From positions 124,001-188,000 of the forward strand of contig JAJOHG010000046.1 of NCBI GenBank assembly GCA_021029095.1: a stretch of 64,000 nt of DNA. The letters are read 5' to 3'. Source of the DNA: Phellopilus nigrolimitatus. Its lineage: Eukaryota; Basidiomycota; Agaricomycetes; Hymenochaetales; Hymenochaetaceae. This document shows positions 46,693 to 57,258 of the stretch, piece after piece (the first letter of the stretch is position 1; every line of letters begins with the position of its first letter). Both the position numbers and the translations under genes were made by a program. The notes under the pieces are model-generated. The model was not told the origin of the DNA. It did not search any database and worked only from the letters and a program-made list of their open reading frames with translations.

Positions 46693-48629
46693 CTATAAAT
46701 CCATCGGGTCTTCCCTTGGGACGATCGTTCCAAGGTTGACAACCGTATAGAACGAAAACGTTTTCGTTTCCGGTACTGTTTTCGTTGCGCTCCGCGTCTT
46801 GACCTCTCCCTCACCGTCGTCCTGCGGCTCATCTGAGCGGTATGTGTACGACACCAGCATGTTAAACTATGCAGCATGAACTTCGTCAAAAAGCATTTCA
46901 ACTCATAGCGTAATTGAGATACGGACCTTCACGTCTCCGCGCCCCTCCCGACCGATGAGCACCTCCCCGCCGACGACGGTCATGTTCGCCTTCTTCTCAA
47001 GGACGCCCACCGTCTTTGCCTTCCCCCGCACTGCGCGGTCCTTCGTGGGGCTTGCCCCGACGGTCGCTAGGGCGTCTTCGTCATCGACTCCGAACATCTC
47101 CTCGTCGTCCTCGTACTCCCATGCCTCTGCAAATGCCGCAACGGAGAACGACGACGACGGGAGCGTTACCCCGAATGGCGGACGGCGCGGCTTGTCCACT
47201 GTGCCACCACTCTCGTCTGCCGACTCCGATACAGCGGGAAGCTGCTGTCGCTGGACAGCGAGGCGTACTTGGATGGGGTCGTACAGGGGGTTCGTCATGG
47301 AAAGCTGGAAGGGGTACGTCTTCCCAGCCATCATCGGCGCCTTCCCCACGCCTCCGTCGTCATCTCTCTGCGCGATCGAGACTCTCCGGGTCGCCGAGGT
47401 GGGCTGCGAGCTTGGGAGGTCGACGTTGATGGCGGGGAGATAATTCGCGGCGACAAGCTTGATCTTGTACCGCACGGACTGCGCTTTCTGTTCCGGCTTG
47501 ATTAGGATGTGCCTGCATGCCGGACATCGTTTTGTCAATCTCGAATGTAGAGGAATGCGTATCGGTCTGAGCTCTCTATTGAAAAGTATCGAGGTATTAG
47601 CATTAGTGATCGCATGATGTATGAGAATAGTGAGCATACCGCGCCTGAGGGGACTCTGCCCAGCTGCTTGTCCAGCGCTGCTCGAGCCTCGACACCTCCG
47701 CAGGCAACTCGAGATGGCGCATCATCTCCGCGTCGCCATCGCCGCCCGCGCCGAGGCCACTCGAGCCGCTAATCTCCACGCGCGCGCGGAAGATAGGCAT
47801 GTCGTCCTTGCTTCCGTGCCGCGCTGCCCTGCCCGCGCGGCTGCTGCTGCCGCGGGCCGGCGGGGTTATGTACTTCCCGACGCCGGGGATGTCGCGCGCA
47901 AGCGCGGATGAGGCGGCCGCGGTTATCGCGTTCATGTGCGTGTTGTGACCGGTTACGCCGCCGCTAGGCGTGCCGCTCTGCGAGGAGGAAAGGGAGGAGC
48001 GAAGGAGCGGCTCGAAAAAGTCCTTGAGGCGCTCGAACTCGAGGAATTCAGGCGCTGAGTCTTCGGACCGCTGCAGCTGTTCTGTCGGAGGGTTTTAGAA
48101 ACGAGTTGCGAGTTTACATTCGGAGAGAACGCGACTGACGAGCGAGACCGGTGGGTTTTTCGAAGGTGATTCCGACCTCGGCAGAGTCCCATCTGCAGTT
48201 ATTGCAATAGAGCAGGAAGGGCGGTTCGCCCATGGCCCCGGCGGATGGCGAGTGCGACATGCCATCTTCTTCGGGATCGGAGGGGACGACTGAGAGCGTG
48301 TTCCGGCAATGGGGGCACTGAAAGCAGTTCCGTGCACATCTGTGCTTTGATCAGTATAACGTATATAATATATAAAACAAGTACGATGATGCTCACCTGT
48401 TCCTCTCAGCTCGAACACTCGCACTAGGTACCTCGAAGAGACAGTTGGGGCAGTAGTAACCGCTGACTTCAATGGACACGCAGCGGTTGCAGCGCACGGC
48501 ATCACACTCCTCGCAGAAGAACAACGTGTGTAGCGGATGGTAGGATGCGGATGACGACGGCAGATGTGGTGGTGGAGGCACAGGTGTTGCCGACATGCAT
48601 GAGCAGTAGTAATTGATGCTTGCGACCAT
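46693..48629 (-). CDS. DCTN4: Dynactin subunit 4 (p62)
   Basis: Minus-strand multi-exon gene. The N-terminal zinc-binding region has repeated Cys pairs (LFFCEECDAVRCNRCVS, YYCPNCLFEV, then CFQCPHCRNTLSVVPS and LLYCNNCRWDSAEVG), the dynactin p62 hallmark. Then comes FLEFERLKDFFEPLLRSS and a Ser/Gly-rich middle. ELRPIRIPLHSRLTKRCPACRH, KSVRYKI-like KAQSVRYKIKLVAANYLP and NPLYDPIQVRLAV follow, ending PREDPMDL. The protein is part of the dynactin pointed-end complex that helps dynein bind cargo and move along microtubules. The start at 48629 is the first ATG of the open exon; an internal Met (MSATPV) is possible. It is divergent from TAF6 with 192 bp between starts. Confidence 0.87.
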
Positions 48630-48821
48630 TATGGATGCCGTCGAGGACGTCGGGGACGTTGAGGACGAGGACGCGTGGTCGCGTTGAGCACGCGCCTGTG
48701 ACCGCTCTCAGTCTCACTGGACTCTCAAGCCACAGCGTTCAACGTTCAACTTGCTCTGCTTCGAACACCAATCTGCTCAATTTGCCTCGCAGAATAAGAA
48801 AGCTGAAACAATTTTGTAAAA
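48630..48821. promoter_or_regulatory. Divergent promoter region, dynactin-4 / TAF6
   Basis: 192 bp between divergent start codons. It contains a run of GAGGACG-like repeats (48640-48670). No TATA box was found. Confidence 0.5.
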
Positions 48822-50483
48822 ATGAGCAAGCAAAAATCCAAAGCTCAAGGACAAAGTACGGGAATCTACAGGTCCGAGTCGATTAGGGTAAGGACTACAA
48901 CACTCATGCGTCGGTTTCGATGACTTAAACTCGACTTCAGGACGTCGCAGAGTCCTTGGGTATCGCCAACCTTTCCGAAGCCATCGCATCTGCTCTAGCA
49001 AGCGATGTCGAGTACAGGATACACCAGTTAATTGATGTACGTACCGACCGTGTGTCTACATGTTGTCAGAGAACTCACGACACCTAACGCAGGAAGCCTC
49101 CCGGTTCACCCGGCACGCCCGCAGAACGACAATGACGACGTCTGACATCGACCAGGCTCTGCGTGTGCTCAACATCGAGCCACTGTACGGCCACTCGCCG
49201 AACAACCCACCCTCCTTCAAACGTGCGCTGCCCTATCCATCCGCACCTCAGGCTGGCGCTGTCTTCTTCGTCGAGGACGAGGAGATAGACTTCGAGCGCG
49301 TGCTCCGCGAGGAGAAGATCCCGCTCCCGAAGCCTGCGAATTGGACCGCGCACTGGCTCGCCGTAGAGGGCGTCCAGCCGCTCATCCCGGAGAACCCGCC
49401 CGCCATCCCGCGCGACGAGCCAGACCTTGCCTCTGCGAAGCTAGCAACACCACCACGTAACGGCGCGCAGTTCCCCCCGACACCGCCGTCGCCGACGAGG
49501 CACACTTCCTCGTTCACTTCCAACAAGCCGAGCCAGCTTCTCGTGAAGCAAGTCTTGTCGAGGGAGCTGCAGCTTTACTATACTCGACTTATCTCGACGC
49601 TCCTACCTCCCACAGACGATGCGAGGAAGACTGCGGCGCTTTCAAGTCTCAGAAACGATGCTGGGTTGCAAACTCTACTGCCATATCTTGTGAAATGGGT
49701 CGGCGACGGCGTCGTCAACGTGCTCAGAGACACAACGCCCACAGAAAATGACGGCCGAGCTCTCGAAGTCTATCTGGAGGTCATTGGCGCTCTACTGGAT
49801 AACAACACGCTTTTCGTTGAGCCATATGTGAGATCCCTCTCTTGCAAAGTCTACCTTCTTGTGTGCTAACGAACCCGCAGCTCCACCAAATGCTTCCCCC
49901 ACTCCTATCCGTTCTCCTACACTCCTCTCTCCCGCCTTCACACTCTACACATCTGCGCGTAGCCGCATCACAAATTCTCTCGCACCTCCTGACGCAGCAT
50001 TCGACGACATACCCGTCCCTCTCGCCACGCATCATGAAGACGCTGCTCGTCGCGCTTATCGCACCGGGGAAGAGTCGCGGCACGCGCGAGGGCGCTGTGC
50101 GCGGGCTTATCGGCGTGGGAAAGGAGGCCGTGCGCAAGGGGCTCCTCGAAGGCGGCGGCGCGCGGATGATCGGGGGCGAGTGCGCCTCGAGTCCGGGGGA
50201 GAGCGGGCATGTGGTAGCTGCCATCATTGTTCGTATTCTTGCTCTTTTAGCTGTATATCCAACGTTTTTGACATTCGGGATTTAGGACGCGTTTCGGCTG
50301 TTGGCTCGGCCGTCCGCACAGCCCAGACCGCTGCATCCTGGCAACCCGGAGGATGCAACTCTCATGGGCGAGCTTGCAGCTTCCTTGGGGCCGTTTTTCG
50401 CTGCGCGGGTGTCTCCAGACGCCGAGTGGGCAAGCGGACTGCTAGCAGGAAACGCTACTGGAGGCACGTCGATGGAAATTTAG
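48822..50483 (+). CDS. TAF6: Transcription initiation factor TFIID subunit 6
   Basis: Five exons (48822-48887, 48941-49036, 49093-49827, 49881-50228, 50286-50483) give 480 residues. The N-terminal histone fold starts ESIRDVAESLGIANLSEAIA and continues EYRIHQLIDEASRFTRHARR, TTSDIDQALRVLNIEPLYG. The linker PPSFKRALP is typical of TAF6. The C-terminal HEAT-like region contains ELQLYYTRLISTLL, TLLPYLVKWVGDGV and HLRVAASQILSHLL. The product pairs with TAF9 in TFIID (and SAGA-type complexes) at promoters. The start at MSKQKSKAQG was chosen because it joins in phase to the histone fold. The intron before the last exon has an unusual GTTCGT donor. Confidence 0.9.
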
Positions 50484-50754
50484 CTAGCTTCTGAATTTGA
50501 TGTTACACGGTTTTATCCTGGCCCTTTTGTGATTTATTGTAGCTTTAGGTTTTTTATGTGACCCGTTTGTACGATTTGGATTTCCAACGCGAAGAATTTG
50601 TCGGAGTCCACCATCTACATGTATTTCTCACTAGGCCTGCAGCTCACGGATGTAGGGAGAGGAGACTGCGTTATGAATATATCCCTTCCACTTCTTCCCT
50701 TAACCAAGGTTAAATTTACACGAAGTAGCAAAAATTAATCAATGCACGTCGGAA
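50484..50754. other. Intergenic stretch
   Basis: 3' region of TAF6; no gene seen. Confidence 0.4.
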
Positions 50755-50915
50755 TAGTCAGCGTCTCCCTGACAAACGAACGACCGCGCAATGCTGTAGG
50801 TCGAATATTGGTTGCGATCAAAAGAGAAACACGAATAACTGTAATAGAGGTATTCAGAGTGTCAAATTATCTCTGAAAGTCTTCAAGGCTTGCTGTTGAC
50901 GTCTTTCATATTGTA
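50755..50915 (-). pseudogene. Relic of nuclease-family exon 1 and leader
   Basis: On the minus strand this stretch aligns with exon 1 and the leader of the nuclease copies: CTCTGAAAGTCTTCAAGG-type leader reversed, the signal-peptide region, and a CCCTGACAAACGA stretch that encodes the QG/VC part in living copies. The start codon is lost and no later exon follows. It lies about 300-400 bp upstream of K3 on the opposite strand, like H and K2. Confidence 0.6.
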
Positions 50916-51210
50916 ATGTTGAGCGCTCGGTGCACTTTCGACCTCGCACTAGTCAAGCGATAACCTTCTAGCATAGCATGGAAATCATGAGCTGTGTAGT
51001 GCATTTCGAAAGCACCGCTTTTCGGTCATGAAAGGATATCGCCAGCGCTTTATGATGTGAAATGCGGGTTTTGTTATGCAGTGACCGGATGAAAGGCCAG
51101 ACATTTTAAATGAGAGCACCAGTTCCAAGTACATAGCGCAGATACGTACCTTCACCGCTGTGCCAATGTAGTCCCAAAAGCTCAGAGCAGTCACCATAAG
51201 ACTGACCATC

Positions 51211-51715
51211 ATGGATCCTCGACGCAACGCCTGTCTATTCGTCTCCAGTGCTTCGATCACCAATGCCCTCCTCACTGAGCTCATACAGGTCTTCGACACC
51301 GCCCAGGAATACCCAGAGTCGCCTCCCATGCCGGGATACATATATCCACCCCGTGCCAGACTCGGAGTGGGCGCTAGGCAAACAGCCAGCGGTGATCTAT
51401 GCGCGCCGTCGCCAGATGCGTCTCCCGCAGTATCTCGTCAAGTCAGTAGTTATCCTAGACGAGCAGACTGCGCGAGACAAGAGTGTGCTTGTCGTGATGC
51501 CCATACTTATGGAGGACGGCATATATGTGAAGCATGGAGTGCGGTTCGATGCGCGCAAGGCAGTGGCGAATCTTGGAATTAGCAACCGTGGCTTGGAAAT
51601 AGATCACCCGTCTCAGTTATCCATGGCCATCTGACAAGAGTCTTAGTTCTATGATGCTTCGTTCAAAGGTTTTGAGACGGTGGATGAGGAAACGAGCAAG
51701 ATCGAAGGTAGTTAA
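51211..51715 (+). pseudogene. Small protein K3, broken copy of the K family
   Basis: Starts MDPRRNACLFVSSASITNAL like K1 and K2. After PPMPGYI the frame is lost by about four extra bases (51339-51348, ATAT inserted compared with the K1 sequence). The right frame resumes with HPVPDSEWALGKQP and LDEQTARDKSVLV. The intron donor is also gone: TTGGACGAT-GTAAGG of K2 is TTGGAAATAGAT here. The second exon can still be recognised (FYDASFKGFETVDE, ending 51715). Two independent defects make a functional product unlikely. Confidence 0.75.
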
Positions 51716-51739
51716 TGGTTTACTCAAAGTTACATCAGC

Positions 51740-52582
51740 AAAACGTAATTTACTTAAAATGTCTTATTTGCCTTGTACATGTACTGCAGAGTAAAGCTTA
51801 CATAATCATCTTCCCATTTTCAGGCGGAGTGCAGATCGTGAACCTAACTTGTATCGGTCCCGTGTTTTTTTGTGTTCTTCGGTCACCTCTTGAGTTTCCT
51901 CCATGTCATCTTTACGGATGTCTCCATTCGCGTATCAAGCTGCTGCACCCGCTGTTCGTATCATTTTCTTTGGGCGCATCAACGCTCAGCTTTGTCTACC
52001 GGCGATTTACAGGGCCTGTCACCGAACTGGGCTAGCTGAACCGGCGCGTCTTGTGGTACATGAAACACTGCAGAGATGTTCTCATTGCCAGATTCTCTGG
52101 ACGTCTATAACAAGAGTTCCTTGTGATCCCATGTTATGTTGGTGCCAAGCAGTCAAAAGACCTTGAAGACGTTGTGATTTGGACCACTCTACGCTTCGAC
52201 GTCTGCTCCCATTATTCGTCTGCAACCTGTTAGCATCCAGATTTGTAAAGTCATTCCAAAATCGAGCCACATCGTCACTTTGAACTTGGTAGCGAAAGCA
52301 ACATTCGCAAGTCAAGAACCAGCACAGGCCGGTATTTCCTTGCTTCCCGGTGTCAGTAGCTCCAATACTGTCGGTGATATCTTCTTTCCGAAACGCTGAT
52401 TCGCCAAACCGTCGACGCTCAAGCTGAACTTTTACGCCGTCTGTTTTATTTTGCAACCATGAAACAATTGCTAGACCAAGATCATCAGATTCACGAAGTG
52501 CGCTAGTAAATTCTTCTTTACTTTGGTGTTTTACGCCATGTCTTTGGTCGACGAATCTGGCTTTCAGCGCTTCATATTTCAG
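51740..52582. repeat. Flanking module and upstream segment of unit I
   Basis: 51880-52060 is a module arm (GGGCGCATCAACGCTCAGC). 52060-52580 is the shared upstream segment, with an uninterrupted frame pointing away from the nuclease (52082-52594, minus). It matches the open frame of unit A closely (words LGLAIVSWLQNKTD, SVEWSKS). No ATG-led gene is established. Confidence 0.55.
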
Positions 52583-52590
52583 TATAAAAG
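52583..52590 (+). promoter_or_regulatory. TATA box of nuclease copy I
   Basis: TATAAAAG about 90 nt before the copy I start codon. Confidence 0.65.
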
Positions 52591-52676
52591 GCAATGATAT
52601 TGACCCTCAAGGAATGCTCAGAGATCACTCGACACTTTCTGACTTCTGACTTTTCGCGACAGAGTTTCTATACACC

Positions 52677-53882
52677 ATGCTCGCCGTCATCACAGTTTAT
52701 TTGTCTCTTCTGGCCGCTATCAAGATTTGTCCAGTGACGGCGCAAACGTTCTCGCTCGTGTGTAATGGAGACTCGAGTTACCCTGATGTGTATGCTTTAT
52801 CATGCACAATGTATTCGATCATGAAGCTCAGGATGTGGGTTTTACAGTTGCGACACTTTCAGCTTCGCGAATCTTTGTCATGGAATCACTGCTACTCTTC
52901 ATTACGACGCTACCAGTGACGCCAATACAGGGCAACAGCGCAGAACAGCCGTTGGTTGCACTGGCTCCGCCAACCAGTGTGCTGGCACCGACGATCAGTG
53001 CGACGAGTATCCGTATGCGTCCACCTACGATGGCGGTCTGGGAGTACGTCGATTTGTATTCTGGGCATATTTATCGTTCATAAACTCTCTAAAAACAGTG
53101 TTACCCCGATGGCTACCAGGGTCAGGACCAACTTGCTCAATCCGGAGCCACTCGATGCGCTAATAGTGTACAGAACCAGCGTAAGTTTCCCCGCCGCTTA
53201 CGTTCCGTTTATGATCCTCATTTTCGGAATGCAGGTCATGGACAAGCTATTGGACAATTTTACTCCAACGTACTGCACAACAATAACGGCCAGAGTTTGT
53301 GAGTTTGTTTCGATCTAATTTACTACGCGCTGTTCTGATGGTTGCTGCTTTCTCTTTTGTGAACAGTTGTAAGTACATTAATCATGTTGCCCGAGTTCAT
53401 AAACACTTTCAGCTTATTCACGATAAATGCAGTGGTTGGTTACCAGAATGACGTCAGAGGACCACTGGGTGAGGCGATTTCCGTTGGGGGAACCCAGGCA
53501 TGCCCGTCGGGCAGTGGTACAGATATCTACCGCTATCGTAGCACTCCCGCTAGTACGTATTACCCTCACATTTTCCATCGACTCTCTTCCTCTTTACTCG
53601 ACTCACTTGCCGCCCCGTAGCGCCAAGCTGCCCTGCCGTGGTCACCGTCGCGCTGTAGACGATGGCTCCAGCTCAAACTCTACCAACACGCTGCCGTTCC
53701 AAATTTTGTTCCACAACGTCACGGCGGAGTCAGGGCGAGTCGTGACCGTGCCGTACCGCCAGGAGCAGGCGGATGTAGTGGAGAAGTGGCTGGCTGTCGG
53801 CCAGCCGATCTGGACGCACGATGATGATGGAAATGGTGTCGCGGAAAAGATCGTCACTTCGAACCTGATGGTAGGAAGATAG
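52677..53882 (+). pseudogene. NucA/NucB-like secreted nuclease, copy I (frameshift in last exon)
   Basis: Exons 1 to 5 are intact: MLAVITVYLSLLAAIK, CDTFSFANLCHG, CDEYPYASTYDGG, the TT microexon, VGYQNDVRGPLGEAI. In the last exon one base is missing at about 53635 (CCCTGCCGTGG against CCCTGCTCGTGG in the other copies). The true frame then meets TAG at 53656-53658, removing about 75 residues. The remaining C-terminal frame is otherwise well kept (VGQPIWTHDDDGNG), which suggests a young mutation or a sequence error. Its original stop is also changed: the tail reads NLMVGR. If the deletion is real, the nuclease core may still be secreted without its C-terminal domain. Confidence 0.75.
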
Positions 53883-54938
53883 CCGGGTTCATGAAGCTGC
53901 GTCTGCTGCAAATGTACTCATGCTGTCTTTTTTTGTTTGTTTTCGCACTTGCGTTCAAGTTTGAGTCTGTCAGGTCACTTTCGTTCTTATACCTTATGTC
54001 GAATTCAGTTATATTGAACTAGGTTGTGGTCCACATGGCAAGAGAAAAAAAAGAGGATGCAAAAAAAAGAATATCTCCTTGTAAGTAAATTCTGGGAGCA
54101 GATTATGAACGTTTTTCGAGTGGCCGGCACATTGTGGCTTGACGGAAGTTCTGCCAGCAAATCACGCGCTTATTACATAAGCATACACGGAAACTCCCTT
54201 GAAACTTTTTGCTAGCAGACAAAATGAAATTTTGCATTAGCATTTTTAATAAGTATGTAATATGACCAGTAAACATGAAGCAGACAGTGTTATAAATACA
54301 AAATCCGCAAGTGAGACATTATGTCAAAATCTAATAAAAGCAGAACCTGCCAGTGTGTAAGCACGGGTCACGGGTCTATGAAATGTCTAGCTACCACTGG
54401 ATGAAAACTGCGCGAAAAAGCAGTCAGTTTTAGAGTAAACAGTTACGTCGAGAATTCCCTTTACACAGGAAAATGAGCTTCAGACTGTTGCTGTAGCCGA
54501 ATCCAAGGTGCTTGCTTGAGTCACGTGTCGGTGCGTGCTCGAGTGTCTGCCGAGAGCGGCTTTCCTCTATACTCGACTTGCCACGACTAAGCTACAAACG
54601 ACGCACATCGATTATCACAACATCGCTTTAAAATCCTATCTCAGGTGACCGGTTACGAGCTTATCAGGAGGTTGGCGAGCGCGAATATCGGTGGAAAAAA
54701 ATCTTACTTTGCGAACCAGGTCAGTACTCCGCTTCCATCTTCCACGGACAGAACTGCATCTCCAATTCTACTCTTGAAAAAGTACCCGGGCACAATCAAA
54801 AGCATCGAAGAGGCCAAAGCCTCTCATGGATCAGCGAACGTGAAGACACCGCGGGCGTGCCGCACGTCATCCTAAATTTCGTCGTCGACGTCTTGATTCG
54901 CGACAGGAATTCATTGGCGCTTGAAGTTGAACTATACT
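53883..54938. other. Intergenic stretch
   Basis: No gene seen to 54600. 54645-54900 has possible 5' parts of the next gene in changing frames, unresolved. Confidence 0.4.
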
Positions 54939-56455
54939 GGTTTGGGCAAAAGACCGACTTTGGGATCTCGAATATGAGACCTTCTGGGCCATGAGCTTGG
55001 TTCACCGGACCTGGACAGATGTTGTGCGACGTGGCCTTTGGCACAGAGCCACAGTAGATTTCGCAATCGCAAAAAGCGTTCCGCGCAACTCTTTGCGCTG
55101 TCATATACGGGATCTTGCTATCAGTCCACACCAGGCAGACAATGCGCAATATAGTTTTCTCTCCGAAATCAATCCTTTTTCATGCGCCTAATCTCCAAGA
55201 GCTTTATGTCGACATCGGGTGTCTCGACGATAATCTCATTGCTTTCTTTCGACAGCTAGGTGCCCAATCGTGTCTCAGGAGACTTTGGATAATGGGCGAA
55301 ATAGCGCGTTACCAAAATGACATCTGTGTTGCGGTGTCTCGCCTAACGAATCTCAAAAGTTTGGTCGTGGAGTGTTGGGACGCAGGTACTCAATCCAATA
55401 TACTCCACGCGTTGGACAGTCCTCCAGAGACATTGGAGTCTTTAGCAATCTTAGCGCGTGTAGGACCTGTTTATGTTGATTGGCTTTCTAAGCCTCGCGG
55501 GAAATTTGCTATACGGGATTTGGCCATCACGTTGTACCTTGACAAACTTTTCATGGCCCATATCGAAGGATGTGTTCCATTCCTTAAGTCGTTTCATGTA
55601 ATGACGCCATGGTGGAATGCAGAAGCAGTACACCTGCAGGAGGATATCTTGAACTTGTTTCTGTCTAAAGCCACATGCCTCCAGTGCTTTACACTGACCT
55701 TGGCAAACAGGATGGACATAACGAATCTCTGTCTTCCAGAAACACTCACGGAATTGCATATACGCCATCCTGGCATTCAAAGCGACGAGAACATTGCGTC
55801 TATAGTCGCTGGCTCCAGCCATTCTCCATCGTGGAGTCACTTGAAAAAATTGGTCATTGCGTTTGGACAGAAAGGCATGGTGGCTACGTTATCATCGGCA
55901 TTTTCGAAAACAATGGCCATTTGTCGGGACACGGGTATATCACTATCCTTCGAGTACAGGAATCCGTTCGTTTCAACAGCGATGTTGTGCACAATCCTGC
56001 TTTCGTGGATTGATGCGTGCGGTTGGTGCTGTTTTTCGATCTGTCTTCATTCCATCACGTTAGAGGTGACAATCTTTTCCGAGACACCCGTTCCATCATC
56101 GCGGTGCGTCCAGATCGGCTGGCCCGCGGCCAAGAATTTCGCCACTGCGTCCGAGTTCTTCTTGCTATACGGAACCGTAACGACACGGCCTGACTCCGTT
56201 GTAACGTTATACATCTGGATTTCGTCGGCGCGCACCGAGTTGGTGGAGTTTGAGGCGATGTCGTTGGCACGGCGCCTGCTTCCGCGGGCGGGGCAGGCTG
56301 GTGCTGAGGAAGAAACTAATGAGCTGCACGTCCAAATAAAAGGGCCCAAGATTGTCGGGGATATGATGTGTATACGCACTAGCAGGGGTGGTGCGGTAGC
56401 GGTAGATCCCGGTGGAATCGTCGGGACATGCAGCCGTGCCTTGAGTGCGGATTAA
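54939..56455 (+). pseudogene. F-box/LRR-like gene with frameshift, running antisense into nuclease J
   Basis: The first part reads DLEYETFWAMSLVHRTWTDV and VVRRGLWHRATVDF, typical of the segment after the F-box in agaric F-box proteins. At a T5 run (about 55177-55181) the frame changes; leaving out one T joins NPF to HAPNLQELYVDIG. The second part has leucine-rich pieces (LRRLWIMGE, LTNLKSLVVECW, LPETLTELHIRHP). The frame does not stop at the end of the LRR part (about 56016) but runs on through the antisense of the last exons of nuclease J to 56455, so its own 3' end seems lost. The true F-box upstream was not found with certainty. Confidence 0.6.
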
Positions 56456-57258
56456 CTCTCCAAGCGGCCCTCTAGCATCGTTTTTGTATCCGACCACTGG
56501 AGATAGATAATCATAAGTAAGACGGAAACATACGAGCTAGGCAATGTGCTTACGGCTTTCGGAGAAAGAAAGAATTGGAATAAAATATAAGAATGACACG
56601 CAGGCACTTAAAGTGATGCTAACTCACAAAGGCTGTCCGTTATTATTGTGAAGCATGTTGGAGTAAAACTGCCCAATAGCCTGTCCGTGGCCTGCATTCC
56701 GATGATGAGCAGCAGCAGAGGAAGAAGAAAAAGAAATTGGAGACTTACGGCCGTTCTGTGGGCCATTGGCGCATCGTGTGGTTCCTGCTTGAATGAGCCG
56801 GTCCGGTCCATTGTAGCCATCAGGGTAACACTAATTATTTCAATATTGTCTGAGTGATTAGCGTGCCTATAACGAAACGCGACATACTCCGAGGCCGCCA
56901 TCGTAGGTAGACGCGTACGGATACTCGTCGCACTGTGTATTGGTACCAGTGCAATGGTTGGCGGCCCCAGAGCAGCCGATAGCCGCTCTACGCTGGTCGC
57001 CTGTACCCGAGTCGGCAGTAGCATCGTAGTGGAGATGACCAGTTATTCCGCGACAAAACGCCGCAAAACTATGGTTGTCGCAACTATGAGGAATTGCATG
57101 TTGAGTTCTGGTGGTTGATGTTTCGTGCAGCATGAAAGAACGTACACGTCAGGGTAGCCAGTATTTCCCTGACAAACGAGTTCGAACGTTTGCGCCGCTG
57201 CCTGGCGAACCATGATGGCTACAAGAATAGAAGCAGAGGTGATGGTGAAAGCCAGCAT
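56047..57258 (-). CDS. NucA/NucB-like secreted nuclease, copy J (complete)
   Basis: Minus-strand copy of the H subfamily. The signal peptide starts MLAFTITSASILVAIMVR at 57258. Exon 2 reads CDNHSFAAFCRGITG and CDEYPYASTYDGG. The CC microexon lies between CCGAAAG and GTAAGC. Exon 5 reads VGYKNDARGPLGELI, and the last exon ends WTHRDDGTG and NVME. The coding exons are intact. Just upstream of the leader (beyond about 57272) the sequence no longer matches copy H or the family promoter; a TATTTAAA at 57322-57329 may serve as TATA box. Downstream it overlaps the readthrough of the F-box/LRR frame on the other strand. Confidence 0.78.

Noticed and set aside
46955..47443. Plus-strand frame of 162 codons
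   Set aside because: Antisense shadow of the dynactin-4 exon.
55115..56455. Single 446-residue protein
   Set aside because: The last third is the antisense of nuclease J exons and also open opposite copy H, so it is a by-product of the nuclease coding sequence rather than F-box protein sequence.
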